From Saccharothrix obliqua (GTDB taxonomy: Bacteria > Actinomycetota > Actinomycetes > Mycobacteriales > Pseudonocardiaceae): a DNA stretch of 64,000 nt. A program made the translations under genes and the position numbers. The notes below the pieces were generated by a model, which was given only the letters and a program-made list of their open reading frames with translations, did not search any database and was not told the DNA's origin. The stretch spans positions 1 to 64,000 of the forward strand of contig NZ_JAHXGQ010000008.1 in assembly GCF_019375475.1 (NCBI RefSeq), read 5' to 3'. Below, piece after piece: positions 43,701-51,609 of this stretch. The number at the start of each line of letters is the position of its first letter. The first letter of the stretch is position 1.

Positions 43701-44164
43701 GGGCCGTCCAGCCCGGCCAGCGGGGTGCCGTGCCACAACGCCAAAGCCTCGTCCAGCGACCGGACGGCCTCCTCCGGCACGCCGCTGTCGAGCTGCCGCC
43801 GCGCCTGCTGCCGCAGCTCCTCGAACGCGGCCACGTCCGACGCGGTCGCGTCCATGACCAACCGGTAGCCGGACCCGGCCGACTCCAGCAGGCGGGACGG
43901 CACGCCGCGGGGCCGTTCCGGCTCCAACGCCTTGCGCAGCACCGAGACGTACGTGTAGACGCTGCCCTCGGCGGTGGCCGGCGCGTCGTCGCCCCACACG
44001 GCGCGGATCAGCTCGTCGCGGCGCACCACCGCGCCCGGCCGCAGCGCCAGCACGGCGAACACACCGCGCTGGCGGGCCGAGCCCAGCGCGACCTCCCGCT
44101 CACCCGCCCAGGCCCGCACCTGGCCCAGCAGCGCGACCCGGAGCGGTGGTGCCGAGGCCGTCAT
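40751..44164 (-). CDS. Giant SARP-AAA ATPase regulator (second of an overlapping pair)
   Basis: 1137 residues from ATG 44164. Winged helix (RVALLGQVRAWAGEREVALGSARQRGVFAVLALR), activation domain to about 250, STAND ATPase with Walker A GEMGIGKSTLL and Walker B LVLALDDVQWADED, then TPR-like helices to the end. There is no C-terminal LuxR domain, unlike the relative at 7.4 kb. The start overlaps the stop of the gene transcribed before it (ATGA), so the pair is co-translated. Possible heteromeric or paralogous activators; targets unknown, with the nearby CIS locus a candidate. Confidence 0.87.
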   Translation of the reverse strand: MTASAPPLRVALLGQVRAWAGEREVALGSARQRGVFAVLALRPGAVVRRDELIRAVWGDDAPATAEGSVYTYVSVLRKALEPERPRGVPSRLLESAGSGYRLVMDATASDVAAFEELRQQARRQLDSGVPEEAVRSLDEALALWHGTPLAGLDGPFARAYRARLGDARSAARELRAEAALATGAHRDVIAELGALVTEEPLREHARELLMSALHRAGRGAEALEVFREARRVLRDELDVEPGPGLRAAHERVLGTRPEPRREAVRVSAPPVAVPVEPVLFGRADEIGVVRELIADLTAGRGGALWVEGEMGIGKSTLLDVALARAAAAGFPVAHAVADELSPRFPLRPALDCLGVDVRSPDPRRAEAARELRDRRPASGSVFAGADPTAQAVDRLVALVEELCGDGPLVLALDDVQWADEDSVELWRRLVASTRRLPLLLIAAARPVPRHGGVTRLRRDVERGGVVLDLAPLSDAAVAGVVAALVGGEPGPVLRRIATWAGGNPLYAREVAETLVRERAIRYDTGLADVSPDVLDRTPPSLVSAVADRLDFVSAPTREVLRFAALLGGEFAVGDLSLVLDRPVPALLPAFTEAIAAGVLRDAGPRVAFRHPVLRQALYERTPPPVRTALHRQAAQALARVDAPAERVAGQLLAISDEIGAWAVPWLVARAPTLVHRAPLVAVELLHRCIRSADGQDDRYPVLTAYLGTALFRIGHDAEAEEQTRRALPRLRDPDRIAEARWTLAYVPFRASRPRDALEALDEALADPVLTDTWRARLLSLRALVQRAGVGELDASAASARLAIEAGRRAGDPFAIGQALEVLWQVDVVRRDYVRAVGYLDQALEVVGTDQGFTDLRLVLLDNRVFTLQCLDRLTEATDTLRQAFAVAGPGTPVAGLHLGAAVHQFWLGGWDEAVGRLDQLLADDPELTGFGLREGGPVLLHGVAALIAVHRDDDVRLRAHLAAGGELPLVTVAYLENCDFLLAAQATAAARAGDHPGAVRLLGGMLDAARAVETTLRHQWLPELVRMALHCGDRAAARDAVEACEEEAGRETSVARAAAAARRCRCLFDEDPDGLLDVAAHYRSVGRTYELAQTLEDGAVLLERRGRGAEAADTRREAVALYRGLGAAWDVRRITGG

Positions 44165-47100
44165 CCCGTTCTGCCCTCCTGCGACGCGGCCCGGTGAAGG
44201 GCCCGATCGGTGTCGAGCACCGCGCCGAGCCGGTGGTAACCCGCCACCGCCTCCTCCAACGCGGTCCGCGCGGCGGTGAGCCGCCCGCGTGCGGCGAGCA
44301 GCGCGGCGGCGTCCTCCAGCGCCTCGGCGAGTTCCACGGGGCGGCCGACCTCGCGGTAGCGCCGCGCGGCGGCCAGCACGGGGTCCGGGTCGCCGTCGAC
44401 CAGCCCGAGGCAGCGCAGCGCGGCGGCGGCGGCACCGCCGGGCCGCCGCTCCAGCTCGGCGTCGGCCGCGCCCATCGCGGCGACGCGCACCGCGAGGTCG
44501 CGCCGCCCGGCGCCCAGCGCCAGCCGGGTGAGCAGCGGCAGCCACTGGTGCCTGCCCGCGGTCCGGGGTGTCGGCAGCAGCCGCTGCGCCAGGGCCAGCG
44601 CCCGCTCCGGCTGCCCGGCCGCCTCCGCGCGCAGCGCCTCGGCGACGAACACGTAGCAGTGGCCGTCGGCGGGAGCGCGCCCGATGACCGGGATGCCGCC
44701 GACCTCGCCCCGGCGGGCGGCGACCAGCGCGGCGGCGCAGCCCGTCACGGCGTCCCACCGGCCCAGCCAGTAGTCGTGCGTGGCGGCGGCCGTGCGCAGC
44801 GCCTCCGACCCGTCGTCCGCCGCGAGACCCGCGCGCAGCACGGCGTCGGCGTCGGCGAGCCGGTCGAGGTGCCGCAGCGTGGCGGCCTTGTCGGCGGTCA
44901 ACCGGGCGTGCCAGTCACGCAGGTCGGCGCGGTCGGCCACGGCGGACAGGCCGCGGTCGACGCACACCAGCGCGCCGTCGTGGTCCAGGCGCGTGGCGTG
45001 CGCCAGCCACAGCGCCCGCCACGCGTGTGCCGACGCGTAGGCGTCGTCCGCCTCCTCGGCGTGGCGCAACGCGAGCCGGGCCATCCGCTCCGCCTCCTCG
45101 CCCGAGGCGTGCGGCGGGGTGGACAGCAACGCCGCCACCCGTGCCCGCCACACGGCGGGCACGTCCTCCTCGGACACGGCCGCCCGCAACGCCGTCGCGG
45201 CCGTCGGGCCGCCCTTCGCGTGCCGCAGGTAACGCAGCATCCACCGCATCTCGGCCGTCAGCTCCGGGTCGTCGGACCGGGCCAGCACGTACCCGGCCTC
45301 GGCGTCGGGCCGCCTGCCGAGCCGGAACAGCAGGTCCGCCAACCGCGCCGCGAGCCGTTCCCGGGTCGCCGCGGCCACCGACGGGTGGTCGATGACGGTC
45401 CGCAGCAGCCCGGCGGCGAGGTCCGGCGCGCGTTCCGCCAGCACGCGCGCGTGCGCGACCAGCCAGTCCGCCGCCCACGTGTCCACGGCGGTCGGCGCCG
45501 CCGCGAGCTGCCGCGCCACCACGTCGACCGGCGCGCCCGCCTCGGCGAGCGACTGCGCGGCCTGGCGGTGCAGCGCGGTGCGGACGGCGGCCGGCATCCC
45601 CTGGTACAACGCGTGCCGCAGCAGCGGGTACCGGAACGTGAACCGGGCGCCCGCGTCGGCCAGCACACCCGCCGCCGCGGCCTCGTCCACCGCCGTCACC
45701 AGGTCCGAGACCAGCTTGCCCGCGACGGTCGCGGCGTCGCCCAGGGAGAACTCGTCGCCCAGCAGCGACGCCCACCGCAGCACGCCGGTCGCCTCCGGCG
45801 ACAGGAAGCCCAGCCACTTGGTCAACGCGGGCAGCAGGGTCGGCGGCACCGTCCGCACGCAGTCGCGGTCGAGCAGGCCGTCGACCACGGCCACGCAGTC
45901 GCGGAACTCGATCCGGCCGTCCCGCAGCAACGCGTCCACCAATTCCTTGGTGTAGCGCGGGTTCCCGCCCGCCTTGGCGCACAGCGCACGCAGGTCGGGT
46001 CCGGGTGGCGCGCCGATCAGGCCGGTCACCAGCGCCGCCACGTCGGCGGGCGGCAACGCGCCCAGCTCCACCACCCGGCCACCGGTGTCGGCCACCGCGC
46101 GCCGCACCCGCGCCACGTCCGCCCGGCGCGGCACCGGGCGTGCCGCGGCGACCAGCAACAGCGGCAGCCGGGCGGGCAGCCGCAGCAACCCCTGCCAGAA
46201 CCGGACGCTCGCCTCGTCGGCCCACTGCACGCCGTCCACCACGAGGATCAGCGGCCCGTCCGCGCACACCGCGGCCACGTGCTCGGCCAGGCGGTCCACG
46301 GCACGCGGCCACTCGTTCGCCAGCGCCGCCCGGTCCACCAGGTGGTCGGCGTGCCCGCCGATCACGTCCAGGGCGTCGAGCACGACCCGCAGCGGCAGCC
46401 GCCCGCCCAGCTCGTCGCCGGCGGCCCAGGCCACCCGGCACCCGGCGTCCGCCGCGCCCGCGAGCCCCGCGGCCAGCAGCGCGGACTTCCCGATGCCCGG
46501 CTCGCCGGCCAACCACACGGCGCCGCCACGTCCGGCCGCCACGTCGGCGACCGCGTCGCGCAGCACGCCCAGCTCCTCCGCGCGCCCGACGAAACCGGTG
46601 CCCACCACCTCGGCCGGCGGCGTCCGCCGCGCCCGCGCCGCGACCGGTTCCAGCACCTCGCGGTGCGCGCGGCGCAGCGCGGGACCGGGTTCGATGCCCA
46701 TCTCGTCCGCCAGCACGCGTTCCGCCGCGCGGTAGGCCCCCAACGCCTCGCCCTGCCGCCCCTCCCGGTGCAGCGCGGTGACCAGCAGGGCGTGCAGCCC
46801 CTCCCGCACCGGGTGCTCGCCGATCAACGCGGTCAGCTCGTCCACCAGCCCGGCGCCGCGGCCCGCGGCCAGCGCGAGCCCGGCGCGCTGCTCGACGGTG
46901 GCCAACCGCAGCTCGCCCCACCGCGCCCGCTGCGCCTCGGCGAACGGACCCGGCACCCCGGCCAGCGCTTCGCCGCGCCACAGCGCGAGCGCGTGCTCCA
47001 GCTCGTGCAACGCGCCGATGACATCGGTGTCGGCCAACGCCCGCGCTCGTGCGCGGTGCTGCTCGAACCGGTGCACGTCCAGCGACGCGGGGTCGATCCG

Positions 47101-47439
47101 CAGCGAGTAGCCGCCGCCGGTGGATACCAGGAGGCCGTCCGCCGATCGCGGTGACCGCCGGGGTTCCAGTGCGCGTCGCAGCCCGGACACGTAGCTGTAC
47201 AACCCGGCCTCGGCCGTGGCGGGTGGCGCGTCGCCCCACACGCCCGTGATCAGTTCCGCCCGGGACACCGCCTGCCCGGCCCGCGTCGCGAGCATCGCGA
47301 ACACCGCGGACCGCCGGGCGGCGCCGACGTCGACCTCCACACCGTCCCGCCGCGCCCGCACCGGCCCGAGCAGCTCGACCGCGAGCGGGAACCCGGCCGG
47401 GCCGGTCACCTCGGCCCACCGGGCGGGAGCATCCGCCAT
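44161..47439 (-). CDS. Giant SARP-AAA ATPase regulator (first of an overlapping pair)
   Basis: 1092 residues from ATG 47439, GGAG five bases upstream. Winged helix (AVELLGPVRARRDGVEVDVGAARRSAVFAMLATR), activation domain, ATPase with Walker A GEPGIGKSALL and Walker B LILVVDGVQWADEA. The Walker B acidic pair reads DG rather than DD, so hydrolysis may be weak. TPR-like C-terminus, no LuxR domain. A 713-bp upstream region separates it from the divergent LysR gene. Confidence 0.86.
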   Translation of the reverse strand: MADAPARWAEVTGPAGFPLAVELLGPVRARRDGVEVDVGAARRSAVFAMLATRAGQAVSRAELITGVWGDAPPATAEAGLYSYVSGLRRALEPRRSPRSADGLLVSTGGGYSLRIDPASLDVHRFEQHRARARALADTDVIGALHELEHALALWRGEALAGVPGPFAEAQRARWGELRLATVEQRAGLALAAGRGAGLVDELTALIGEHPVREGLHALLVTALHREGRQGEALGAYRAAERVLADEMGIEPGPALRRAHREVLEPVAARARRTPPAEVVGTGFVGRAEELGVLRDAVADVAAGRGGAVWLAGEPGIGKSALLAAGLAGAADAGCRVAWAAGDELGGRLPLRVVLDALDVIGGHADHLVDRAALANEWPRAVDRLAEHVAAVCADGPLILVVDGVQWADEASVRFWQGLLRLPARLPLLLVAAARPVPRRADVARVRRAVADTGGRVVELGALPPADVAALVTGLIGAPPGPDLRALCAKAGGNPRYTKELVDALLRDGRIEFRDCVAVVDGLLDRDCVRTVPPTLLPALTKWLGFLSPEATGVLRWASLLGDEFSLGDAATVAGKLVSDLVTAVDEAAAAGVLADAGARFTFRYPLLRHALYQGMPAAVRTALHRQAAQSLAEAGAPVDVVARQLAAAPTAVDTWAADWLVAHARVLAERAPDLAAGLLRTVIDHPSVAAATRERLAARLADLLFRLGRRPDAEAGYVLARSDDPELTAEMRWMLRYLRHAKGGPTAATALRAAVSEEDVPAVWRARVAALLSTPPHASGEEAERMARLALRHAEEADDAYASAHAWRALWLAHATRLDHDGALVCVDRGLSAVADRADLRDWHARLTADKAATLRHLDRLADADAVLRAGLAADDGSEALRTAAATHDYWLGRWDAVTGCAAALVAARRGEVGGIPVIGRAPADGHCYVFVAEALRAEAAGQPERALALAQRLLPTPRTAGRHQWLPLLTRLALGAGRRDLAVRVAAMGAADAELERRPGGAAAAALRCLGLVDGDPDPVLAAARRYREVGRPVELAEALEDAAALLAARGRLTAARTALEEAVAGYHRLGAVLDTDRALHRAASQEGRTG

Positions 47440-48152
47440 GTCGTCTCCGCGCACACCCTTCGCGGTAATCGCCACGCCTTCCGGGGCGTGCTCCCGATCA
47501 TGCCCGGTCGGCGCGCCGGAGCGGCGCGGACCCGCCGGTCCCCCGGGTCGAACCGCTCCGGACCACGCGGACCCGACGCGGGTGGAGCGGACGGCGATGA
47601 GTGGAGACGCGACCTGACATGACAACGACGCTAACGAGGTCGGCGGCTCTTGTCATCGTTCGGGAACTGTCGGCCGGTGACAGGTTGCGCGAACGTGGAA
47701 GGCGAACGGCCGAACGGCGGTTGTGCCGCGTGGCCGGCGGTAAATGCGAACAATATTCCGGTGTGTTCACCGGACACGTCATCCGGCGGGAGGGGGAAAC
47801 CGGCGAACCCGCGACGCCGCGCGGGAAAGCGGGTGGCGTCGAACGCGGTGCGGTGACCGGCCTCGAACCCCGGTCGCGCACGGGATTCCGGCGGACCCCG
47901 CACGCCCGCCGGAACCCGTGCCACCCCCGCGGAGCACGCCCGATCCGGTCCCGCGGACCGGGGTGCCCGCTGCCCGCGGGAAAAGCGGGCGGTGGCGTCG
48001 AGCCGAGCGGGACTTCGAGGACGTGCCCAGTGTCCGCCGAAACCGGGGCCGCCGTCCAAGACGCGGCCGCGATGCCCCGATAGGCCGAAACTATTACCCG
48101 CTCCCGAGCGCTACTGTCGGGTGCGGAACGGTGGCCCGGGTAGGGGGCGATC
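47440..48152. other. 713-bp divergent regulatory region
   Basis: Open frames across it are Arg/Pro/Gly-rich without good ribosome sites, so I call no gene. It holds a perfect 7-bp inverted repeat, ATGACAA (47619-47625) and TTGTCAT (47650-47656), in an AT-richer island. Near the right end is a LysR-type site. Confidence 0.5.
48080..48094. promoter_or_regulatory. T-N11-A LysR-type operator
   Basis: ATAG-GCCGAAA-CTAT, a dyad meeting the LysR T-N11-A rule, 59 bp before the lysR start. LysR regulators usually autoregulate through such a site. A TACTGT at 48112-48117 could be the promoter minus-10. Confidence 0.5.
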
Positions 48153-49079
48153 ATGGTGGAGCTGCGCCATCTGCGCTATTTCCTGGCCGTTGTCGAGGAG
48201 AACGGCTTCACCCGGGCGGCGGCCCGCCTGCACATCAGCCAACCCACGCTCAGCCAGCAGATCCGCGCGTTGGAGCGGTCCATCGGGCACCCGCTGTTCG
48301 ACCGGCGGCCGGGCGGTCCGCGCCTGACCGCGGCCGGGCGCGCGCTGCTCGAACCGGCCACCCGCGCGATGACGATCGTCAACGACGGTGTCCGCGCCGC
48401 GCGGGAAGCCGCCCGCGAGGCCGCCGGCGACCTCCGCGTGGGCATGATCTACGCCGCCGCGGGCGCGTTGACCCAGTCCATCCTGGCGGCCTACTCGGCG
48501 GCGTTCCCCGAGGTGCGCCTGCACTTCCGCGCGGAGCTGCCGGTCGCCGCCGCCTACACCGCGCTGACCCGCGACGAGGTGGACGTGGCGTTCACCCGCC
48601 TGCCGCTCGACCCCGCGCAGCACGCCTGGCACGTGCTGTACGAGGAGCGCCGCGTCGTGGTCGTGCACGAGCGGCACGCGCTGGCCGACGCCGGTTCCGT
48701 GGCGCTGGAGGACATCCTGCCGCTGCCGATCCTCGCCGCGCGGCCCGCGCGCACGCCGACCGCCGTGAGCGACCACTGGCTGCTCAACGACTTCCGCAAC
48801 GGTCTCGCGCCCGCGCAGTTCGTCACCGAGGCGTGGTCCGTGCCCGAGATCGCGCAGACCATCGCGCACAACCCCGGCGTGATCGCGATGTGCTCGGAGA
48901 TCGCGCGGACGCAGACCCCGGCCCCCGGTGCGCCGCTGAGGTTCCTGGACGTACCAGAGGCCGGGCTGAGCCAGGCCGTGATCGCGCGCCGCGAGGGCGA
49001 CCACCGCCCGCACGTGACGGCTTTCTGCCGTCTCGCCGCCACTGTGGCGCGTGGTGTGGGCGGCACCTTGATCGGGTGA
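48153..49079 (+). CDS. LysR-family transcriptional regulator
   Basis: 308 residues. N-terminal helix-turn-helix VELRHLRYFLAVVEENGFTRAAARLHISQPTLSQQIRALER. The effector-binding domain begins near GDLRVGMIYAAAGALTQSILAAYSAAFPEVRLHF. It senses a small molecule and activates neighbouring or distant genes; the usual divergent target here would be the SARP gene, at an unusually large distance. The last ~70 bp of the coding sequence recur, diverged, just downstream. Confidence 0.9.
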   Translation: MVELRHLRYFLAVVEENGFTRAAARLHISQPTLSQQIRALERSIGHPLFDRRPGGPRLTAAGRALLEPATRAMTIVNDGVRAAREAAREAAGDLRVGMIYAAAGALTQSILAAYSAAFPEVRLHFRAELPVAAAYTALTRDEVDVAFTRLPLDPAQHAWHVLYEERRVVVVHERHALADAGSVALEDILPLPILAARPARTPTAVSDHWLLNDFRNGLAPAQFVTEAWSVPEIAQTIAHNPGVIAMCSEIARTQTPAPGAPLRFLDVPEAGLSQAVIARREGDHRPHVTAFCRLAATVARGVGGTLIG

Positions 49080-49180
49080 TCTTGCGCACTCGCCGCCACG
49101 TGAGGGCTTTCAGCCGTCCCGCTGTCACCTGGCGCGTGGTGGTGGGGGAACCCTGATCGGGTGATCTGGCGCACCCGCCG
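49011..49180. repeat. Diverged direct duplication of the lysR 3' end
   Basis: CACGTGACGGCTTTCTGCCG (from 49011) and CACGTGAGGGCTTTCAGCCG (from 49097) begin two ~83-bp copies. Both continue through GGCGCGTGG and TGATCGGGTGATC to GGCGCAC/TGCGCAC. Period 86. The first copy codes for the end of LysR; the second is noncoding. Confidence 0.75.
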
Positions 49181-49384
49181 CCCGGCCGGGGAACGATTCG
49201 GCCCGCGGCGTCGTTGTGCGGTGTGGTCGTCCAAGTACGCGCGGGTGTCGACCACGCGCGTGGAACGATGTTGCGGGTGCCGTTTTCTTTGCCTTGCCGG
49301 ACAAGCTGGAGAAGTCGCCGTCTGGAACCGACCCGGTCGCCGCGTCCGCGGCGGTCGTACCCAGCCCCAGTGAGGAACAGGAAC
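49181..49384. other. Leader region of the cold-shock gene
   Basis: No gene seen. It includes an AT-richer stretch around 49,270-49,300 (GCCGTTTTCTTTGCC), and AGTGAGGAACAGGAAC just before the start supplies the ribosome site. Cold-shock genes often have long, temperature-sensitive leaders, so this may be untranslated mRNA. Confidence 0.45.
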
Positions 49385-49585
49385 ATGACCCAGGGCACCG
49401 TGAAGTGGTTCAACCAGGAGAAGGGCTTCGGCTTCATCTCCCGCGAGGACGGCCCCGACCTCTTCGTGCACTACTCCGACATCGACGCCGCGGGCTACCG
49501 CAGCCTGGAGGACAACCAGCGCGTCGAGTTCGAGATCGAGCAGGGCCCCAAGGGCCCGAAGGCGGCCGGCGTCCGCGTCATCTGA
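49385..49585 (+). CDS. Cold-shock domain protein (CspA family)
   Basis: 66 residues, one OB-fold cold-shock domain: [20 protein letters not shown] (RNP1 KGFGFI) and DLFVHYSDI (RNP2). It binds single-stranded RNA/DNA and keeps messages unfolded. Length and sequence are typical of actinobacterial Csp proteins. A perfect intrinsic terminator follows. Confidence 0.96.
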   Translation: MTQGTVKWFNQEKGFGFISREDGPDLFVHYSDIDAAGYRSLEDNQRVEFEIEQGPKGPKAAGVRVI

Positions 49586-49595
49586 GCCGACCGCG

Positions 49596-49626
49596 CCCCT
49601 CGACCCCCTGGGTCGAGGGGCTTTTT
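49596..49626 (+). terminator. Intrinsic terminator after the cold-shock gene
   Basis: CCCCTCGACCC, loop CCT, GGGTCGAGGGG, then CTTTTT. Perfect 11-bp stem with a T tract, a rare textbook Rho-independent terminator in this GC-rich DNA. The ligase gene on the other strand stops at its edge. Confidence 0.93.
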
Positions 49627-50594
49627 CACGCCCGCCGCACGGACGCGGGGTCGATGTCGGGTCGCAGGCCGTGGAACGACGGCTGGCGGAGCCGGTTGTC
49701 GCTCGTCCACGCGCGGTAGTGCACGGCGCCCACGAGTTCCGGCCGGACCCAGTGCGCGCGGCGGGCGTACGCGGTGGGCACGGCGTCGTCGAACGGGTTG
49801 CCGCCCGCCAGCCGCCGCAACCGGTCGGTCAGGTCGACCAGGAACCGCTCGGTCCACCCCGTGCCGGTGCCCACGTTGCCGACGTACCGGAGGGCGTCGT
49901 CCTCGTACACGCCCATCAGCAGCGAGCCGAGGACACCCGCGCGCCTGCCCTGGCCGGGCAGCCACCCGCCGATGACCACGTCCTGCGTGCGTCGCAGCGG
50001 GACCTTGGTCCACGCCGGCGAGCGGCGGCCGGGTTCGTAACGCGAGGACGCCCGCTTCACCATGATCCCCTCCAGCCCGTGCTGGTCCGCCACGTGCAGG
50101 AGGGTGTCGGGGCTCGTGTCCAGCCAGTAGGGCGGCACCTGGACGGCGTGCTCGCCGGGCAGGGCGAGCGCGGTGAGCAGGGCGCGGCGCTCGGTGTAGG
50201 GCGCGGTGAGCAGCGAGCGGTGGTCGAGGTGCAGCAGGTCGAACACGAAGTAGGCGACGCGGGTGGGCCGGGCGAGCGGCGCTGAGCGTTGTTGCAGCAA
50301 CCCGAAGTCCGGTCGGCCCCGGTCGTCCAGGGCGACCACCTCGCCGTCGAGGACCGCGGCGCGCCCGGCCAAGAGGTCGGGCAGCACCCCGACCTCCGGG
50401 TAGGCGCCGATCAGCGGCAGGTCGTTGCGGCTTTGCAGGCGGATGGCGTGCCCGGCGCAGTAGGCCAGCGCGCGGTAGCCGTCCCACTTGAACTCCACCG
50501 CCAGGCCCGGTCCCGACGGCACCGGCCCCGTGCTCGCCAGCATCGGGGACAGCCGCGGCAGCGCGTCGATCCCCAGCACGGGCTCCGCCGCCAC
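49626..50594 (-). CDS. ATP-dependent DNA ligase (LigC/LigD ligase-domain type)
   Basis: 322 residues from GTG 50594, chosen because GGAGG lies eight bases upstream; GTG 50609 is an alternative. Nucleotidyl-transfer motif EFKWDGYR gives the lysine that takes AMP (Lys36). Other motifs: LDGEVVALD (III), YFVFDLLHLD (IIIa), LEGIMVKR (IV), WTKVPL (V). The OB-fold part follows to the end. No polymerase, nuclease or Ku gene is adjacent, so this is the stand-alone type that seals nicks in repair. Confidence 0.92.
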   Translation of the reverse strand: MAAEPVLGIDALPRLSPMLASTGPVPSGPGLAVEFKWDGYRALAYCAGHAIRLQSRNDLPLIGAYPEVGVLPDLLAGRAAVLDGEVVALDDRGRPDFGLLQQRSAPLARPTRVAYFVFDLLHLDHRSLLTAPYTERRALLTALALPGEHAVQVPPYWLDTSPDTLLHVADQHGLEGIMVKRASSRYEPGRRSPAWTKVPLRRTQDVVIGGWLPGQGRRAGVLGSLLMGVYEDDALRYVGNVGTGTGWTERFLVDLTDRLRRLAGGNPFDDAVPTAYARRAHWVRPELVGAVHYRAWTSDNRLRQPSFHGLRPDIDPASVRRA

Positions 50595-50643
50595 GTCGGT
50601 CACCTCCACCCGGGCACGAGGGTGGATTCATGGTCGCCCGGAA

Positions 50644-51120
50644 TCAGGTGGCCGGCGACCCGATCACCGGGGCCAGGGCGTCGGCGACGGCCCGGGCCGA
50701 CGCCCACCCGTCGGAGTCGAGCGCGACGTCCACCACCGCGGCGTCCCCGGCGAGGTCGATCGTGGTGTCACCCGGTGCCACGTCCCACACGCGCAGCGGC
50801 GTCGTGGCGGGCCGGACCGGCACCACCCGGTGTCCGGAGCGCACGGCCATCACCTGCTCGTCGGACCCGGGCTCGGCACGCACCTGGTCCACCTCGGCCT
50901 CGACCCCGGCCGAAGCCAGCAACGCGCACACCGCCTCGGCCAGGCTGGTGGACGCCGTGATGATCCGCGCCCGCCGCTCGATCTCCCGCAGCCGGGCGCT
51001 CGGCTGGAGGGCGACCTTCCGCCCGGTCCCGTCGTCCACGGGCGGCGGCGGGGCGTCGAGGCTGTTCCAGCGGTTGCGGGCGTCCAACTCGGCACGTGCC
51101 GGATCGGCGGCCTTGGCCAT
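50644..51120 (-). CDS. Hypothetical protein
   Basis: 158 residues, ATG 51120 with GAGGAG upstream. No domain recognised. The first ~60 residues are helical and charged (PSARLREIERRARIITASTSLAEAV). The rest alternates strands (GHRVVPVRPATTPLRVWDVAPG; DLAGDAAVVDVALDSDG) and suggests a small alpha/beta fold. It may be co-transcribed with the ligase gene 49 bp downstream. Confidence 0.65.
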   Translation of the reverse strand: MAKAADPARAELDARNRWNSLDAPPPPVDDGTGRKVALQPSARLREIERRARIITASTSLAEAVCALLASAGVEAEVDQVRAEPGSDEQVMAVRSGHRVVPVRPATTPLRVWDVAPGDTTIDLAGDAAVVDVALDSDGWASARAVADALAPVIGSPAT

Positions 51121-51609
51121 GTGAGCACTCCTCGGGTTCGCGGTGGCCGGTGGAGCCTACGCGATCGGGTTGCTCCGTTCTCCGCATCCCGAACGGCCGT
51201 TCGAACGAGCCCGGTCGGGTGTCTTAGCGTCTGCCGGGCCGCGCTCCGCGCCGGCGGGACCGCCCGCGCCGTGCTGGTCGATTCGCACCGGGCGCGCTTC
51301 GCGACACCGGGTCGCCCGCCGTGCCGATCGAGCCGCGCGCCGGCGGTACCGCCGGTACCGCCGGTTGGCCGTCAGCGCATTCTTCTTGTCCGGCGCCGCA
51401 CAGCCACTCGTCGCCCCGTTCCGCCAAGACCGGGGCGTGTCGAGACTGCCTGCGTCGGGGAGTGAGGAGCCGCATGTCCGGGTGTCGCGCAGCAGATCAC
51501 CGGACCACGCCCTCCGCGCTCCGCCAGCCCGTCTCCGGCGTGCGCGCACGGCTGCCCGGTGCCGCCGCGCGCGGTGGCGCCCACGACTTGACCGGGAAGT
51601 GACCGCACC
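51121..51609. other. 489-bp divergent regulatory region with nested palindromes
   Basis: No convincing gene. CGGCGGTACCGCCG (51341-51354) is a perfect 14-bp palindrome, immediately followed by CGGTACCG (51353-51360). The pair may be an operator for one or both divergent genes. Confidence 0.45.

Noticed and set aside
44165..44758. N-terminal extension of the second SARP regulator
   Set aside because: It overlaps the C-terminal coding part of the first SARP gene; the ATG at 44164 begins exactly at the expected winged helix and shares ATGA with the upstream stop.
47601..48083. 160-residue frame between the SARP and LysR genes
   Set aside because: Basic, Pro/Gly-rich, weak start context, and it covers probable regulatory sites; no family recognised.
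49161..49373. Small frames between lysR and the cold-shock gene
   Set aside because: They cover a duplicated noncoding segment and a likely leader; no ribosome site.
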